From the NCBI GenBank assembly GCA_965364735.1, contig CBDTYW010000214.1, forward strand, positions 1 through 6,664: DNA of 6,664 nt, written 5' to 3'. Positions 6,501-6,664 of the stretch are shown in pieces; position 1 is the first letter of the stretch, and each line of letters opens with the position of its first letter. Both the position numbers and the translations under genes were made by a program. Source of the stretch: CBDTYW01 sp965364735. Lineage in GTDB: Bacteria > Actinomycetota > Nitriliruptoria > Nitriliruptorales > Nitriliruptoraceae. Below the pieces are notes generated by a model. That model was given only the letters and a program-made list of their open reading frames with translations, was not told the DNA's origin and ran no database searches.

Positions 6501-6664
6501 TCCTCACGGGCTCCGCGACGGTCACGGTCGAGGTCGACATCGGCATCGCGACCAAGCAGGCGTCGATCACGGTCTCCCAGGACGTCTCGCTCGCCGGCGG
6601 TGGCGGTGGCGCGCAGCAGGCGGCGCTGCACGGCGCGAAGGCCGGCGGAGTGCAGCGCGCGGCG
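3548..6664 (+). CDS. Very large Tat-exported, beta-rich protein of unknown function, N-terminal 1,039 residues (gene continues past right edge)
   Basis: One frame runs from an ATG at 3548 to the last base without a stop. AGAGG (3536-3540) lies 7 bases upstream. Codon third positions are almost all G or C throughout, so this frame rather than its antisense frames is coding. Residues 1-43 form a Tat-type signal peptide: a long polar start, T-R-R-S-L-L (17-22), a modest hydrophobic region to about 34, and an A-S-A cleavage site at 41-43. The mature part shows no ATPase, protease or glycosidase signature I can recognise. Residues 60-240 are mixed alpha/beta. Residues 310-371 hold a compact motif-like block: GGFLDVEGGW, WSHLLATGRDARVSI, GFLAPFG, then VVTITEREF. 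A Pro/Gly linker (638-650) leads into a C-terminal region (about 690-1015) of alternating hydrophobic residues typical of beta strands, with a strongly hydrophobic run at 964-979. A Gly/Ala-rich linker starts at 1017, so more domains probably follow. Only three cysteines occur (533, 701, 736). A cell-surface or secreted structural or binding role is inference. Confidence 0.85.
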   Translation, partial: MPSPGQPSSEDPRPRITRRSLLSWLTVGATGVVVTRGNVGASAPQGLRSPGSSRELAMRPLLVTTPIIGAWALTVVRPDDQLRVTFEFVNLEVNGDELVAIDGAEPSQVHIRMGSQALTEEVINDLDPTPTVGVRHHAAGETRIVYDVTPPQPYTLAWLLDTAARLPVLDDRAKWITPDPAAYPNKSKPAPGVTALELPEGLWTSPDALGRFAADGDADTRGDVTALWRIRMGSATFPGNEFLDTPEASPALRVLWTQGYIWGNAASAGSDSFPRALDARDRADLVRATAEHSDTTLYPNHEAARVRRLWLTSQGGFLDVEGGWSGGTGSLTGWSHLLATGRDARVSITRIGFLAPFGTPANVVTITEREFRQAAGGTHAVLVQREFLQVTTPTLEAPSDIAPDAGRGDPFVRTTVPTTQLVEITRGELTLDDGTTPPDTDQAFVALDPVGTPLQLPLLVTDRSGQDLTFTLTPVFVDAEVAFDTGAGDVPAHVRAWFADSSSAATRDSDLGFQPLSFTDEVDAGSGRTTRQCERLRLTALAPTVNATALRAANRPAFLAAMERAWIRDDTIDQLSGGTGTTFEVTLSPTWLADGNGASNAGHTFAELVSPFAIDFGGDGSGAIAPSISTQFLGQQLGPSSTPPAPGGSWDPLDALDGAGKLLGAVSLPQIIAIVTNVGSDLAGDIRLPRYDVDLSGDAACYSFRFAPTLKPLTIAGTDVFSPNAEATALIEAVVCVPFDGSPPVREASARVTDVTIVFPPSIPAVSVVIDEFAFLVPPDGDPETVLKIGDVSFLGALNFLQVVQSFFSAGSGPAIVPDATGVSAVIDLPLPNVSFGIISLRDLRAITALHIATNGDPSELSLSLGTFTDPFSLTLFGFGGSGSFELTVAPHPVGFVSLKLSLAVTFEITIDIVVAKGSLSASIGAFLELESGEVTNPVTGDTEPTTDVTLGAFIDVVGQVTVFGLITITLEVLLTLLYKVNDQILTGSATVTVEVDIGIATKQASITVSQDVSLAGGGGGAQQAALHGAKAGGVQRAA
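3599..3676 (+). other. Twin-arginine (Tat) signal peptide region of the large exported protein
   Basis: Codons 18-43 encode the twin arginine (R18-R19, in the context T-R-R-S-L-L), a moderately hydrophobic core LLSWLTVGATGVVV and an A-S-A signal peptidase site. The low hydrophobicity of the core and the arginine pair favour Tat over Sec. If this is correct, the protein is exported folded. Confidence 0.65.

Noticed and set aside
5650..6631. Overlapping minus-strand open frames at the right end
   Set aside because: Two different frames are open over the same bases, both compositionally odd (Ser/Thr-rich and Arg/Asp/Glu-rich). They are shadows of the plus-strand gene.

Overview
The window looks like chromosomal DNA of a high-GC Gram-positive bacterium. 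Codon third positions are almost all G or C, GTG is used as a start, and the Ffh protein carries a long Gly/Met-rich tail followed by a basic C-terminus, as in Actinobacteria. I could not decide between classes; an Acidimicrobiia-like or other actinobacterial origin is a guess. No tRNA, rRNA, CRISPR array or complete insertion sequence is visible.

Layout, left to right. (1) Positions 1-553, minus strand: the N-terminal 184 residues of a lipoprotein with one visible beta-propeller (PD40/WD40-like) blade; the gene runs off the left edge. (2) 620-818, minus strand: a small gene with a very good ribosome binding site whose coding signal appears to change frame in the middle, so it is broken, frameshifted or contains a sequence error. 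Its 3' end is a near-perfect hairpin. (3) 819-922: a 104-base divergent spacer holding an imperfect inverted repeat. (4) 923-1843, plus strand: a second lipoprotein of unknown function, with six cysteines beyond the lipid-bearing one. (5) 1879-3390, minus strand: ffh, the GTPase of the signal recognition particle, convergent with gene 4 and separated from it by only 35 bases. (6) 3391-3547: divergent spacer. (7) 3548 to the right edge, plus strand: one uninterrupted frame of 1,039 codons with no stop before the window ends. It encodes a very large protein with a Tat-type signal peptide, predicted mostly beta-structured, of no family I can name.

Functionally, only ffh is a firm assignment: it delivers signal-peptide-bearing nascent chains to the Sec translocon. 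Three of the other genes encode predicted exported products: two lipoproteins, probably Sec-dependent, and one Tat substrate. Nothing in the sequence shows that they act together, and the strand changes argue for at least three separate transcription units. The most interesting items are the giant Tat-exported protein, which takes up nearly half of the window and is still open at its edge, and the apparently frameshifted small gene.
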